64,000 nucleotides of DNA from Hydrogenovibrio kuenenii DSM 12350. Lineage in GTDB: Bacteria > Pseudomonadota > Gammaproteobacteria > Thiomicrospirales > Thiomicrospiraceae. Positions 36,679 through 49,900 of the stretch are shown here, one piece after another. Under the pieces are notes generated by a model. The model ran no database searches and had not been told where the DNA came from. It saw only the letters and a program-made list of their open reading frames with translations. Location of the stretch: positions 992,001-1,056,000 of the forward strand of contig NZ_JAGP01000001.1 in the NCBI RefSeq assembly GCF_000526715.1, written 5' to 3'. How positions within the stretch are numbered: the stretch's first letter is position 1; the number at the start of each line of letters is the position of its first letter. Both the position numbers and the translations under genes were made by a program.

Positions 36679-37257
36679 TCATGAAATTTCTTGCATGATG
36701 GATTCGCCCGACGGTAGATTTTTTAGTTGGTAAGGGCCAATTTTTATGCGGATTAAGCGTAACGTTGGGAAGCCTACGGCAGCCGTCATACGGCGGACTT
36801 GGCGGTTTTTCCCCTCAGTAATTGTTAGTTCAACCCAAGAAGTAGGAATGTTTTTACGCTCTCGAATGGGTGGATTGCGTGGCCAAAGCCACTTAGGCTC
36901 GTTAACTTTTTTAGCTTGAGCCGGGCGAGTAGTACCATCTTTGAGCACAACACCTGTTTTTAGCTGGCTGATTGCATTAGAAGAAATGTCGCCTTCGACC
37001 TGAACCAAGTAAGTTTTAGGGAGTTTGTGTTTTGGGTCAGCAATTTGATTTTGCAGCTGTCCGTCATTGGTGAGAAGCAATAGACCTTCGGAATCTCTGT
37101 CTAGGCGGCCAGCGGCATAGAAACCAGGGCAGTCAATATAGTCTGCCAGAGTTTGACGTTGCTCTCGATATTGAGGTTCATCTGTAAACTGACATAAGAC
37201 ATTAAAAGGTTTGTTGAATAATAATATTTGTCGCATGGTATTTTTGATTTGTGGCAT
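36679..37257 (-). CDS. rluE: 23S rRNA pseudouridine synthase RluE-like
   Basis: 192 residues (185 from ATG 37236). RsuA/RluB/E/F family, without an S4 domain: [18 protein letters not shown], catalytic Asp in [19 protein letters not shown], the RluE-specific stretch [18 protein letters not shown], and [20 protein letters not shown]. RluE modifies U2457 in E. coli 23S rRNA. Neither start has a visible ribosome site. First gene of an rRNA/tRNA modification operon with mnmA, divergent from icd. Confidence 0.92.
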   Translation of the reverse strand: MPQIKNTMRQILLFNKPFNVLCQFTDEPQYREQRQTLADYIDCPGFYAAGRLDRDSEGLLLLTNDGQLQNQIADPKHKLPKTYLVQVEGDISSNAISQLKTGVVLKDGTTRPAQAKKVNEPKWLWPRNPPIRERKNIPTSWVELTITEGKNRQVRRMTAAVGFPTLRLIRIKIGPYQLKNLPSGESIMQEIS

Positions 37258-37406
37258 TCAATGATGCGAAGAATAAAGCTTACAATCACAGGGCTTGAAG
37301 TTATGCAAAGCACGCCAGAGTAAGTTAAAATAATGCGTATTTTAACACTTTCTTTTAATGTTGATGCATTTGGCAAAGAAGTTCTGCGACTGCAGTTCTT
37401 TAATAG

Positions 37407-39662
<2,256 letters not shown>

Positions 39663-39668
39663 GTCTTT

Positions 39669-39706
39669 AAAGCCCGCTTTGTGTGATGCTATTCTGCGGG
39701 CTTTTT
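39669..39706 (+). terminator. Rho-independent terminator of icd
   Basis: AAAGCCCGC and GCGGGCTTT arms around an 18-base loop, followed by T-run; 7 bases after the stop. Confidence 0.88.
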
Positions 39707-39748
39707 AGAGAACTTTAAACAGGGGTAAATGAAAGTCATGTTATATGA

Positions 39749-41152
39749 ATGGATCTTTATGAGTCTCTGTTTCAGCTCAAAAGGTTAAAACAGTTTATGA
39801 ATGTTTTGATTGTAGACCCGTCATCGAGTTATCGTGAAATTGTTAAGCAAATTCTACTAGCTGAAGATGTCAATGCGCTCGAGTATGTCAATGGTGCTGA
39901 AGCACTTGCCTATCTTGAAAAGAACAAACCCGATGCGATCAGTATTTCCCATGAATTGGGTGATATGGATAGTTTTGCATTTCTAAAAAAAATAAAAGAA
40001 AACAGTAAGTTGGATAATATTCCAAGCTTTCTTCTAACTTCAAATACTACTCAGGAATTTAAGCGTAAAGCCTATGATGCAGGTTTTACTGAAGTGTTTA
40101 TCAAATCTGATTTTGCAACGTTGAAGCGTGCACTACGAAGCCTTGTGCTTTATGCAACAACCAATATTGCGGCAAAGGTTCTGTATATAGAAGATGCGCA
40201 AAGTACGGCTGACTATACAACCTATATTATGAAAACTGCTGGTTGGGAAGTGGTGCATGTTAAAAGTGGTGAAGAGGCTGCTGAGCTATTAGATGAAGAG
40301 CATCATTTTGATTTGGTTGTGACTGACTTGGTGCTGGAAGGGCGTATTAGTGGTATTGGTTTGATAAACCTGATTCGTCAGGGAAATGAGTCCATTCGCG
40401 GTATTCCGATTTTAGCAGTATCAGGCTGGAATGATTTGTTGCGACAGTTTTATGTGCTCAAACATGGGGCTGGAGATTTCATTGCCAAGCCTTTTCATGA
40501 GACAGATTTTTTAGCTAGAGCAATTAATCTGATACTAAATAAGAAGAAGTTGGATAAGGTTAAAGAAACGCAAAAGGCCTTGTATGAAAAAGCCAATATA
40601 GATGCCGTAACAGGTCTGAATAATCGGCATTTTATGGAAGAATTCGGTTCTAAGATTGTTAGTGATGCAATTGAAAATAATGAGGGAGTTGCACTGGCCT
40701 TGTTGGATATTGATCGCTTTAAAGAAATTAATGATGGAAGTGGTCATGCTTGCGGTGATGAAGTGTTGCGTCAGGTGGCTTCTTTAGTTAAGAGCTTGAG
40801 GCATTCTGGAGATGTTGTTGCTCGATTTGGTGGCGATGAAATCGTTTTGCTTATGCCTGGCTGTGAACCTCATGTTGTTGAAGAGCGTATGGAGGAAGTT
40901 AGAGCGGGTATTGAGAAGTTGTCTCCAATGGGAGTTGGCGTAACAGCTAGTATAGGTGTTGCTTGTCATGATAAAAGAGTGATTTCAAGATTGGTCGCTT
41001 TATTAGACAGTGCAGAACAAACGTGTCATGATGATTTGAAAGTGGACTTTGATACTTTATTTAACGCTGCAGACCATGCTTTATACGCAGCGAAAAGAGA
41101 TGGCAGGAATCGGGTTTGCGTCAGTGACTTACTCGATCATGTGGAAGTTTAA
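39749..41152 (+). CDS. REC-REC-GGDEF diguanylate cyclase
   Basis: 467 residues (451 from ATG 39797, where the first receiver begins). First receiver (about 17-135) starts MNVLIVDPSS but has AISISHELGDMDSF where the phospho-Asp is expected, so it is a degenerate pseudo-receiver. Second receiver (about 140-265) has a normal acceptor in LVVTDLVLEGR and Lys in FIAKPFHE. GGDEF domain (about 290-460): DAVTGLNNRHFMEEF, DIDRFKEIND, signature RFGGDEIVLL. The product-inhibition RxxD site is replaced by HSGD. It should make c-di-GMP under control of phosphorylation of the second receiver. Confidence 0.93.
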   Translation: MDLYESLFQLKRLKQFMNVLIVDPSSSYREIVKQILLAEDVNALEYVNGAEALAYLEKNKPDAISISHELGDMDSFAFLKKIKENSKLDNIPSFLLTSNTTQEFKRKAYDAGFTEVFIKSDFATLKRALRSLVLYATTNIAAKVLYIEDAQSTADYTTYIMKTAGWEVVHVKSGEEAAELLDEEHHFDLVVTDLVLEGRISGIGLINLIRQGNESIRGIPILAVSGWNDLLRQFYVLKHGAGDFIAKPFHETDFLARAINLILNKKKLDKVKETQKALYEKANIDAVTGLNNRHFMEEFGSKIVSDAIENNEGVALALLDIDRFKEINDGSGHACGDEVLRQVASLVKSLRHSGDVVARFGGDEIVLLMPGCEPHVVEERMEEVRAGIEKLSPMGVGVTASIGVACHDKRVISRLVALLDSAEQTCHDDLKVDFDTLFNAADHALYAAKRDGRNRVCVSDLLDHVEV

Positions 41153-41171
41153 GAAATTCAACGGTAGAAAT

Positions 41172-41200
41172 AAAAAACTCTCCTATAAGGAGAGTTTTTT
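41172..41200. terminator. bidirectional Rho-independent terminator
   Basis: AAAAAACTCTCC, loop TATAA, GGAGAGTTTTTT between the GGDEF gene and the convergent phnA gene. Confidence 0.93.
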
Positions 41201-41218
41201 ATAGGCGGTTTGGTTTGT

Positions 41219-41788
41219 TTAAGCTTTCTTTAAAAAAGCTGCAACCAATACGATCTGGGTTCCGTTAACCTTACCTTCAATGTGTAGAGGGTTATCAGTC
41301 AAGTGAATGCTTTTCACAAGCGTTCCACGTTTGGCTGTAAAGCCCGCGCCTTTAACGTCTAGGTCTTTAATTAGTGTGACATCATCACCTTCATTTAAGA
41401 TGGTTCCGTTGCTGTCTTTTGTTGGTGTTGTGTCATCATCTTCGCTAGGCATGCCTGCTTCAGCCCATTGACGTACATCATCTGCTAAGTACATCATGTC
41501 TAGCAAGTCCTGTGGCCAGCCTTCGCCTCTCAATAGATTCAACTGTCTGTAAGCCATAACTTGAACAGCTGGCACTTGGCTCCACATGCTATCGTTTAAA
41601 CAACGCCAGTGGTTTGCATCCATAGTTTCTGGGTTTTCGATTTGGCTAGCACAGGTTTCGCAAACAAGAATTGACTGATCAGCAGAACCATCACTAGGCG
41701 CTACTTCATAAACGCGTAAATTGTCTTCTGATCCACAAAGTTCACATTTATGTCCACTTCTTTCCTGTAAAGTTTGTTCTACACTCAT
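41219..41788 (-). CDS. PhnA-like zinc-ribbon protein
   Basis: 189 residues. N-terminal zinc ribbon with CELCGSEDNLRVYEV and CETCASQI; RCLNDSMWSQVPAVQVMAYR; the C-terminal PhnA domain DSNGTILNEGDDVTLIKDLDV and FTAKRGTLVKSIHLTDNP. The name comes from E. coli PhnA/YjdM, which is not part of the phosphonate pathway; the real role is uncertain. Single gene. Confidence 0.9.
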   Translation of the reverse strand: MSVEQTLQERSGHKCELCGSEDNLRVYEVAPSDGSADQSILVCETCASQIENPETMDANHWRCLNDSMWSQVPAVQVMAYRQLNLLRGEGWPQDLLDMMYLADDVRQWAEAGMPSEDDDTTPTKDSNGTILNEGDDVTLIKDLDVKGAGFTAKRGTLVKSIHLTDNPLHIEGKVNGTQIVLVAAFLKKA

Positions 41789-41847
41789 TATTGATATCCC
41801 TTTTAATTCGAGAGGGTATTATCCTTTATTCGAAGTGCTTTTTGGAA

Positions 41848-41866
41848 AAAATCTACCAGGCTGGGT
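41848..41866 (+). repeat. dispersed 20-mer, copy 11 (TACC, GGGT form)
   Basis: AAAATCTACCAGGCTGGGT in the divergent region between phnA and the J-protein gene, so upstream of both. Confidence 0.95.
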
Positions 41867-41977
41867 AGGTCGTTTTTGTTTTGTTATTTGCTTTGTTTTT
41901 CCCCATAAACACGTTAGAATAAAAATCGATTTTAAGAAGTTATATCAGGTTTTTATAGGCGCTCCCCATACTCTAGA

Positions 41978-42766
41978 ATGCTTAATTCTCCCTTTGATGT
42001 CACAAAAGATTATTTTGCTATATTAGGCATACATCATCTTGCTTGTGATAAGACCATTAAACAAGCCTACCGCAAAATGGCGAGGCGGTATCATCCTGAT
42101 GTCTCCAAAATTCATAATGCGACGCAAAAGTTTCAGGAAGTTTCTGAGGCGTTTGAAATTTTAATCAAGCATAAAGACTCATATTGGACGGCTTTTTGTC
42201 GTTACCACAATCGTTCAACTGAGACTGGGGATAAAAAGCCAGGTCAGCAATCGTCACAGCAGACAAACGGTGCAAAATCAGATTACTGGCGTTATACGCA
42301 ATCAAGAAAGCCTGTTCGAGGAAAGGATAAAGTGATTACTTATCCTTTGACTTTGCGTTATGCGATTCGTTTGCTAAAGATAGGTTATTTCTATATACCC
42401 GGATTAAAAATTCGGATGAAATTTTCGCGATTAGCTTTTCAGGGAAAAACGTTTCGAATTAAAAATAGAGGGTACCCTGGGTTATTCGGTGGTGAAAATG
42501 GCGATTATCTAGTGAAATTCAGTTTAAAAATGACTGGGTTGAAATGGGAATTGAAAGGGTCTGATTTATATGGTGAGATAGAAGTGCCAAGCCCTATGCT
42601 GATGTCAGGAAATCAAATTGAGTTGGAATCACCTGTTGGGCCGCTTAAATTGATCGTTCCAAATAATTATTCGTCAAAGCAATATATCAAAGTTGAAAAT
42701 ATGGGACTGCCAGGAGATGAGCTTCATTCCCCTGGGCACCTTTTTGCAAAACTGATTGCGGCGTGA
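41978..42766 (+). CDS. CbpA-like DnaJ-family co-chaperone
   Basis: 262 residues. N-terminal J domain (about 10-70) with the DnaK-stimulating HPD in RRYHPDVSK. A Ser/Gln/Lys linker follows (about 80-115), then a C-terminal substrate-binding region of DnaJ_C type (LRYAIRLLKIGYFYIPGL, FRIKNRGYPGLFGGENGDYLVKF, KVENMGLPGDELHSPGHLF). No zinc-finger repeats, so it is CbpA-like rather than DnaJ. The G/F region is not evident. Confidence 0.85.
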   Translation: MLNSPFDVTKDYFAILGIHHLACDKTIKQAYRKMARRYHPDVSKIHNATQKFQEVSEAFEILIKHKDSYWTAFCRYHNRSTETGDKKPGQQSSQQTNGAKSDYWRYTQSRKPVRGKDKVITYPLTLRYAIRLLKIGYFYIPGLKIRMKFSRLAFQGKTFRIKNRGYPGLFGGENGDYLVKFSLKMTGLKWELKGSDLYGEIEVPSPMLMSGNQIELESPVGPLKLIVPNNYSSKQYIKVENMGLPGDELHSPGHLFAKLIAA

Positions 42767-42921
42767 TTGTTGCTAGTTAGCGTTTGTTAGCAAGAATTTT
42801 GGCGTATCAAATAAAATCGTGCTTGATTACCGTTTGTTTGCCCATATATTATGATTAGGAAGAAATGCATAAATGGATTGGTTTTCCGCTTTGCATAAAT
42901 GCAGATTTTATAGGATATTAA

Positions 42922-43236
42922 ATGGCAACTAGGCCTTATGATGATGACGGCGCAATTTTAGAAGCGGTAAAAATTCCGGTAAAGCCACCGAGACGTTATC
43001 AAGTTGTATTGTTAAATGATGATTTTACACCGATGGATTTTGTAGTAGAGGTGCTGATGCGTTTTTTTGGTATGGACGAAGCAAAAGCCGTTGCGGTTAT
43101 GATGTCAGTACATTCTCAAGGAAAAGGCGTGTGTGGCGTGTATAGTAAAGAAGTCGCTGAAATGAAAGTAATGCAAGTAAATCATTATTCAAGAGAAAAT
43201 CAGCATCCCTTGCAGTGCCAAATGGAGATTGTTTAA
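42922..43236 (+). CDS. clpS: ATP-dependent Clp protease adaptor ClpS
   Basis: 104 residues. Core PPRRYQVVLLNDDFTPMDFVVEVL contains the NDD(F/Y)TPM motif that, with the following Met and later His, forms the N-degron pocket; VHSQGKGVCGVYSKEVAEMK completes it. It delivers N-end-rule substrates to ClpAP. Its stop overlaps the clpA start (TAATG). Confidence 0.97.
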   Translation: MATRPYDDDGAILEAVKIPVKPPRRYQVVLLNDDFTPMDFVVEVLMRFFGMDEAKAVAVMMSVHSQGKGVCGVYSKEVAEMKVMQVNHYSRENQHPLQCQMEIV

Positions 43237-45485
43237 TGTTAAGTAAAGAATTGCAATTAACTCTGAGCAATGCCTTCAGTTTGGCGAGTGAGTACGAGCA
43301 TGAATATGTCACGTTAGAGCATTTGCTGCTAGAGTTGCTTGGACTACCGTCAGTAAGAGAGGTGGTTGAGGCATGTGGTGCTTCTGTTCAAAAAATTGAA
43401 TCGGAGCTTGAAGCTTATCTTGAGACTGAAACCGCCTCGGTAAAACCAGAAGAACTTTTGCCTACCATGGCTTTTCAGCGTGTTATTGAACGTGCCATTT
43501 ATCTAGTGCAGTCTAATGGATATAACGAAGTTACCGGTTTACACGCACTGGCCTCTATTTTCTCTGAGCAGGATTCTCAAGCCGTTTACGTGCTTGAATC
43601 TTGTGGTGTGCATCGTGTGGATGTATTGAGTTACATTTCTCATGGTGTGATCGCGCAGCAACAAGAAGATTTTTTAAATACCAGTTCAACACAAGAAACC
43701 AAAGAAGAAGTTACGGGTGAGCAAGAAAGTGATCCTCTAACAAGCTTCAGTCTGAACCTTAATGAGTCAGTTAAAAAAGGGCAAATAGACCCTATTATTG
43801 GTCGAGATTGGGAGTTGAATCGTACGCTAGAAGTCCTGTCGCGTCGTCGTAAAAATAATCCGTTATTGGTTGGTGAACCTGGCGTGGGTAAAACTGCAGT
43901 GGCAGAAGGCTTGGCTTATAAAATTGTTCATAACGATATTCCAGAGCAGCTTCAAGATGCTGTCGTTTATAGTTTAGATATGGGAGCTTTGCTTGCAGGA
44001 ACGCGTTATCGTGGTGATTTTGAGAAGCGTTTTAAAGCACTTCTAAAAGCATTGGAAGAACAACCGCATTCAATATTGTTTATAGATGAAATTCATACCA
44101 TTATTGGTGCCGGTTCTGTTCAAGGTGGAGCAATGGATGCCTCTAACTTGATGAAGCCTGCTTTGGCTTCTGGTAAGTTACGTTGTATCGGTGCGACAAC
44201 CTATGAAGAGTATCGTGGTATTTTCGAAAAAGACCGTGCTTTGGCAAGACGTTTCCAAAAAGTTGATGTGCGTGAACCAACACAGCAGGAAGCGTTTGAA
44301 ATTCTAAAAGGATTGAAGACCCAGTTTGAAGAACATCATGGTGTTAAATACACCTTGCCAGCTCTGCGTACGGCGGTAGATTTGTCAGCACGTTATATTA
44401 ATGACCGCCATTTGCCGGATAAAGCGATTGATGTCATTGATGAAGCAGGTGCAAAACAAGCGTTGATGCCAAAGAGTAAACGACGTAAACAGATTTCTGT
44501 GAATGAAATTCAGCAAATCGTTGCCAATATTGCGCGTATTCCAGTATCGCAAATCACGCAAAAAGAGCGTGATAAGCTGCATACGCTAGAAGAAAGTTTG
44601 AGACGCGTTGTATTTGGGCAGGATGAAGCAGTTGCTCAAGTCGTGTCTGCAATTAAGCTTGCTCGTTCAGGTTTGAATGAGCCTGATAGACCAACGGCTT
44701 CTTTCTTATTTACAGGTCCGACAGGGGTTGGTAAAACAGAATTAACCAAACAGTTGGCACACCATCTAGGTATTGAGATGGTTCGTTTTGATATGTCTGA
44801 ATACATGGAAGCTCATTCCGTTTCTCGTTTGATTGGTGCACCGCCTGGCTATGTTGGTTTTGACCAAGGTGGTTTATTGACTGAGGCGGTAAACAAGCAT
44901 CCTCATTCAGTTGTCTTGTTAGATGAAATAGAGAAGGCGCATCCAGACGTGTTCAATCTGTTGCTACAGGTGATGGATAATGGAACGCTGACGGATAATA
45001 ATGGACGCAAAGCAGACTTTAGAAACGTGGTGTTGATAATGACCTCAAACGTTGGTGCAACTTATGCCTCACGTTCTTCTATGGGCTTTTTAGAGCAAGA
45101 TCATTCATTTGATGTGGATGGTGAGTTGAAGAAAGTGTTTACGCCTGAGTTTCGTAATCGTTTAGATGCCGTTATTCAGTTTAAACGATTGTCATCTGAG
45201 GTTATGCATTCTGTTGTTAACAAGTTTATCTATGGGCTTGAAGCAAGCTTGGCAGATAAAAAGGTTGAAATTTCTCTTACCAAAACAGCACAAGACTGGT
45301 TGGCTGAGAAAGGTTATGACCCATTAATGGGGGCTAGACCGATGGCAAGATTGATTCAAAATGCCATCAAGAAACCTTTAGCAGATAAATTGCTCTTTTC
45401 ATCGTTGAAAGATGGTGGAAAAGTAGTTGTGGATCTGGAAAAAGACAAGCTTGTTTTACTGGTAGATGAACCCGCAGAGGTTTAG
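43236..45485 (+). CDS. clpA: ATP-dependent Clp protease ATP-binding subunit ClpA
   Basis: 749 residues from ATG 43236 (GGAG 8 bases before, overlap with the clpS stop). N domain (about 1-140), a Gln/Glu/Ser-rich linker, AAA+ module 1 with [18 protein letters not shown]+ module 2 with [15 protein letters not shown] and [21 protein letters not shown], and C-terminal D2-small domain. It unfolds proteins for ClpP. The downstream aat gene supplies N-degrons that ClpS recognises, so the whole pathway is encoded within 4 kb. Confidence 0.98.
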   Translation: MLSKELQLTLSNAFSLASEYEHEYVTLEHLLLELLGLPSVREVVEACGASVQKIESELEAYLETETASVKPEELLPTMAFQRVIERAIYLVQSNGYNEVTGLHALASIFSEQDSQAVYVLESCGVHRVDVLSYISHGVIAQQQEDFLNTSSTQETKEEVTGEQESDPLTSFSLNLNESVKKGQIDPIIGRDWELNRTLEVLSRRRKNNPLLVGEPGVGKTAVAEGLAYKIVHNDIPEQLQDAVVYSLDMGALLAGTRYRGDFEKRFKALLKALEEQPHSILFIDEIHTIIGAGSVQGGAMDASNLMKPALASGKLRCIGATTYEEYRGIFEKDRALARRFQKVDVREPTQQEAFEILKGLKTQFEEHHGVKYTLPALRTAVDLSARYINDRHLPDKAIDVIDEAGAKQALMPKSKRRKQISVNEIQQIVANIARIPVSQITQKERDKLHTLEESLRRVVFGQDEAVAQVVSAIKLARSGLNEPDRPTASFLFTGPTGVGKTELTKQLAHHLGIEMVRFDMSEYMEAHSVSRLIGAPPGYVGFDQGGLLTEAVNKHPHSVVLLDEIEKAHPDVFNLLLQVMDNGTLTDNNGRKADFRNVVLIMTSNVGATYASRSSMGFLEQDHSFDVDGELKKVFTPEFRNRLDAVIQFKRLSSEVMHSVVNKFIYGLEASLADKKVEISLTKTAQDWLAEKGYDPLMGARPMARLIQNAIKKPLADKLLFSSLKDGGKVVVDLEKDKLVLLVDEPAEV

Positions 45486-45499
45486 TTTTAATCGCAGTT

Positions 45500-45518
45500 A
45501 AAATCTGCCAGGCTGGGT
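45500..45518 (+). repeat. dispersed 20-mer, copy 12 (TGCC, GGGT form)
   Basis: AAAATCTGCCAGGCTGGGT, 14 bases after the clpA stop, sense with clpA and before the shared terminator at 45561-45593. Confidence 0.95.
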
Positions 45519-45560
45519 AGTTCTAGTTTTGGCGTTTAACTGTATGTTTCCCATAAACTA

Positions 45561-45593
45561 AAAAGCCCCATCAGATTTCTGATGGGGCTTTTT
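45561..45593. terminator. bidirectional Rho-independent terminator clpA/infA
   Basis: Long perfect hairpin: AAAAGCCCCATCAGA pairs with TCTGATGGGGCTTTT, T-run on either strand. Confidence 0.95.
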
Positions 45594-45639
45594 GCTATTC
45601 ATTCTTTTTTAATGGGAAAAATTATGAAAAGACGGTGTT

Positions 45640-45858
45640 TTATTTTCCGCGGTAGGTAATGCGACCTTTTGTTAGGTCGTAAGGCGTCAATTCTACTTTT
45701 ACCTTATCACCAGCCAAGATGCGGATGTAATTTTTACGCATACGACCAGAGATGTGAGCAAGAATTTCATGTCCGTTTTCTAAACGAACTTTAAACATAG
45801 TGTTTGGAAGTGTTTCTAACACTTCACCATCGAATTCAATAACGTCTTGTTTTGACAT
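45640..45858 (-). CDS. infA: translation initiation factor IF-1
   Basis: 72 residues, exactly the family length, a single S1/OB fold: [60 protein letters not shown]. It binds the 30S A site during initiation. Close to aat and clpA, as in many Gammaproteobacteria. Confidence 0.99.
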   Translation of the reverse strand: MSKQDVIEFDGEVLETLPNTMFKVRLENGHEILAHISGRMRKNYIRILAGDKVKVELTPYDLTKGRITYRGK

Positions 45859-46027
45859 AGTTTATTAGCTTTATTAGCCCCATTAAAAAAGAGAAGCGGG
45901 GATTATACCAGTTCCTTCAGAGATGTTCAATTTATGGGTAATAATCTTTTAATGGTGTCTTAAGAAATAGGGTGTTTTTTATTTATGTTGTTTCTAGGTG
46001 TGTTTTTTAAATGATTGAAATACTAGG

Positions 46028-46804
46028 TTAAATGTGTTGATTTTTACTTTGTGTAAATTCAAGTTGCCAATCGCTATCAAGCTGCCATTTTTGTGCTGGA
46101 AAAGGCTTTTGAGAGTCGAGAATAAGCTGCTTTTCAAATTCTACGCGAGGGATTTCTGTTGCGCCAAGAGAAAGCATATGCTCTGAAGTCACTTGCGCAT
46201 CAATCATATTAAAGCCCCAGGATTTTAGCTGTTTGCACAAAGCAACCAATGCAACCTTTGATGCATCCGTTTGTTTGGAAAACATTGACTCTCCAAAAAA
46301 TACTTTACCTATGGCAACCCCATACAGTCCACCAACCAGTTCGTCGTCGTGCCAAACTTCAACTGAATGGGCATGTCCTTTTTCGTGTAAGACTGTATAG
46401 GCTGTAAGCATGTCGTCGGTAATCCATGTGCCATCCTGACCCTCTCTAGGTGCTTGCGCACAAGCGCGCATAACCTTTTCAAAAGCGGTGTCCATGGTTA
46501 CTTTGAAATGACTTTTACGGATGGTTTTTTTAAGGCTTCTTCTGACCTTTAAGTGCTCAATCATCAAAACTGCTCTTGGGTCTGGTGTCCACCATAGAAT
46601 AGGGTCATCTTCACTAAACCAGGGAAATAAACCTTTGCTGTAGGCGAGTAACAACCATTCTGGTGTGAGTTCGCCGCCGACTGCCAGTAATCCATTAGGC
46701 TCCGTCATTGCGATGTTGGTTGGAGGAAACATGACTGGGAAGGGATCTAGCCAAAAAGGCTGGGTAATTGGTTTGGGTTGAAAAGAGGTTTGTTGTTCGT
46801 CCAT
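46028..46804 (-). CDS. aat: leucyl/phenylalanyl-tRNA--protein transferase
   Basis: 258 residues. LLAVGGELTPEWLLLAYSKG, LFPWFSEDDPILWWTPDPR, GTWITDDMLTAY and GGLYGVAIGKVFFGESMFS are diagnostic. It adds Leu or Phe to proteins with N-terminal Arg/Lys, creating N-degrons for ClpS-ClpAP. Confidence 0.98.
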   Translation of the reverse strand: MDEQQTSFQPKPITQPFWLDPFPVMFPPTNIAMTEPNGLLAVGGELTPEWLLLAYSKGLFPWFSEDDPILWWTPDPRAVLMIEHLKVRRSLKKTIRKSHFKVTMDTAFEKVMRACAQAPREGQDGTWITDDMLTAYTVLHEKGHAHSVEVWHDDELVGGLYGVAIGKVFFGESMFSKQTDASKVALVALCKQLKSWGFNMIDAQVTSEHMLSLGATEIPRVEFEKQLILDSQKPFPAQKWQLDSDWQLEFTQSKNQHI

Positions 46805-46955
46805 AAAAAATCGCAGGAAATATTAGCTGTCGCTAGGGTTAAATTCGCTTAAAATAGGTAGCGGCTGAAGTCGTGATTTTTAAATCATAACGTATTTATG
46901 AAGTCATTGTTAAGCCTATCTAAACCTAAATAATAAAGTTTTGTCGAAGTACTTA

Positions 46956-49900
46956 ATGTCTCAATTTATCCACCTACATGTCCATTCTGAATATTCCGTT
47001 GTCGATGCTACGCTGAGAGTTAAGCAAGCGATTTCGTTGGCTAAAAAACATAATCAACCCGCAATGGCGTTGACAGATCAAAGCAATATGTTTGCTTTGG
47101 TTAAGTTTTACAGTAGTGCGATAGGCGAAGGAATTAAGCCTATTATCGGTGCTGATATTGATGTTGAAGCGGAAGATGGCAATGTCTTTAAGATTGTTTG
47201 TTTATGTCAGGATGAACAAGGTTATTTAAATCTATCCCACTTAATCTCCATGAGTTATCTGAAAAACCAGAAGATAGTGGGAAATGAAATGAAGGCGTTG
47301 GTCAAGCAGGATTGGTTGGCAGAACGCAATAAAGGGTTGATTGTTTTATCTGGTGGGCTTTACGGTGATATTGGACAGGCCTTGTTGGCAGAAAAACCAA
47401 ATTTAGCTGCAGCACGTACTAACTGGTGGCAAACACACTTCCCGGATCGATTTTACCTTGAGTTGGTGCGTACTGGTCGCAATCAAGAAGAACAATATAT
47501 TGCTGCAGCAGTAGAAGTAGCTCAGTGCTACGAGTTGCCAGTCGTTGCAACTAATGATGTGCGTTTTGAGTCACCCGATGATTTTGATGCGCATGAAGTC
47601 CGAGTCTGTATCCATGGCGGGTATGTGTTGGATGATCCTAACCGACCTAAGCCTTATTCTGAACAACAGTATTTCCGTAGTAGTGAAGAAATGGTGGCAT
47701 TGTTTCAGGATATTCCTGAAGCCATAGAGAATACAGTTGAAATTGCCAAGCGTTGTAACCTTGATTTAACGCTTGGTACTTATTTCCTTCCAGATTTTCC
47801 TGTGCCGGAAGGTATGACGATGGATGAATACTTTATTCACTCATCACAACAAGGCCTTGAAGAACGCCTGAATTTTCTATTTGGACATTTATCAGAAGCT
47901 GAGTTTTTAGAAACACGTAAGGAATATGATGAACGTCTCAAATTTGAGTTAGATATCATCCTTCAAATGGGATTCCCTGGTTATTTCTTTATCGTTGCTG
48001 ACTTTATTCAATGGGGTAAAAATCATCAAGTACCGGTAGGGCCAGGTCGTGGGTCGGGTGCCGGGTCTTTGGTGGCTTACGCTTTAAAAATCACGGATCT
48101 TGATCCGCTTGAATATGATCTTCTATTCGAACGTTTTCTTAACCCAGAAAGGGTTTCCATGCCTGACTTTGACGTCGACTTCTGTATGGATCGACGTGAT
48201 GAAGTGATTGACTATGTATCTCGACAATATGGAAAGGATCACGTTTCTCAGATAGTGACCTTTGGTACCATGGCTGCGAAAGCGGTGGTTCGAGATGTCG
48301 GTCGTGTATTAGGGCTTGGTTATGGGGTGGTTGATGGCATTGCCAAGCTCATTCCAAACGATTTAGGAATTAAATTATCCGCCGCTCTCGAGCAAGAAGA
48401 AATGCTTCAAAGTCGCTACGATGAAGAAGAAGATGTTCAGCAGTTGCTTGATTTAGCATTGAAGCTCGAAGGTACGGTGCGTAATACAGGAAAGCACGCG
48501 GGTGGGGTTGTTATTGGTCCGAAACCATTAGATGAGTTTTGCCCAATATTGTGTGAACCAGATGGAACAAGTGTGGTTACACAGCTCGACAAAAACGATG
48601 TTGAAACTGCCGGGCTGGTTAAGTTTGACTTTTTGGGGTTAAGAACCCTCACCATTATCGACTGGGCACTACAATCCATTAATGAAGGTAAGCAGAAAGG
48701 TGACGAAGGTTTTATTGAAATCGAACGGATACCTTTAGATGATGCTGAAACGTTTAGGCTAATTAAAACAGGGAAAACAACAGGGGTTTTCCAGCTTGAA
48801 TCTTCAGGAATGCAGAACCTGATTGTGCGCTTGAGACCTGATTGCTTTGAAGATATTATCGCCTTGGTGGCATTGTTCCGTCCCGGTCCTTTGGAATCTG
48901 GAATGGTTGATAACTTTATTGCTCGTAAACATGGTAAAGAAAAAGTTTCTTATCCTGATGCACAATATCAACACATGTCTCTACAGCCTATTCTTGAACC
49001 CACTTATGGGGTTATTCTTTACCAAGAACAGGTTATGCAAATTGCTCAGGTGTTAGCTGGATATACGCTAGGTGGCGCAGATATGTTGCGTCGAGCTATG
49101 GGTAAAAAGAAACCAGAAGAAATGGCCAAGCAGCGATCGGTTTTTAAAGAAGGATCGATTCGTATTGGGGTGGATGGCGACCTATCCATGAAAATCTTCG
49201 ATTTGGTGGAAAAATTTGCAGGTTACGGTTTCAATAAATCTCACTCAGCGGCTTATGCTTTAGTTTCTTATCAATCTGCCTGGTTGAAAACGCATTATCC
49301 TGCCGACTTCATGGCGGCACAGATTTCCTCTGATATGGACAATACCGATAAAGTGGTTCATATGATTAATGAGTGTTATCAAATGGGCTTGGAGGTTGAT
49401 GCACCTGATATTAATCTCGGTCAAATTCACTTTAAGGCTGTAAAAGGTGAGAAGCGCCTTCGTTACGGGCTTGGCGCTATTAAAGGTGTTGGTGAGTCTG
49501 CTTTGGAAGGAATTATTCAAGAAAGAGAACAGAACGGTCCATTTAAGGATTTGTTTGATTTCTGTATGCGCGCCAATAAAAAAGCCAATAAGCGTGTTAT
49601 TGAAGCGCTCGTCGTGTCGGGTGCCTTTGATCACTTGCATGACAATCGTAATGCTGTATTGGCATCTATTGGTACAGCGTTGCAAAAGGCTGAGCAAAAA
49701 CAAAAAGATGATGAGGCCGGTCAAAGTGATTTATTTGGCGATAGCGATGCTTTCGAAAGTGAAAATGCATCAGAACTCGTACAAGTGCCGGAAATGCCTG
49801 AGAAGCAAAAGCTTAAAGCTGAAAAAGATGTTTTAGGCTTGTACTTGTCGGGGCACCCAATTGCAGCTTATCGTGATGAATTATCCAGACTTGTGGATAG

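Noticed and set aside
46751-46770. Partial match to the dispersed motif (AAGGCTGGGT) at the start of aat
   Set aside because: Only the last ten bases match, the TCTRCC part is absent, and the sequence encodes conserved Aat residues.
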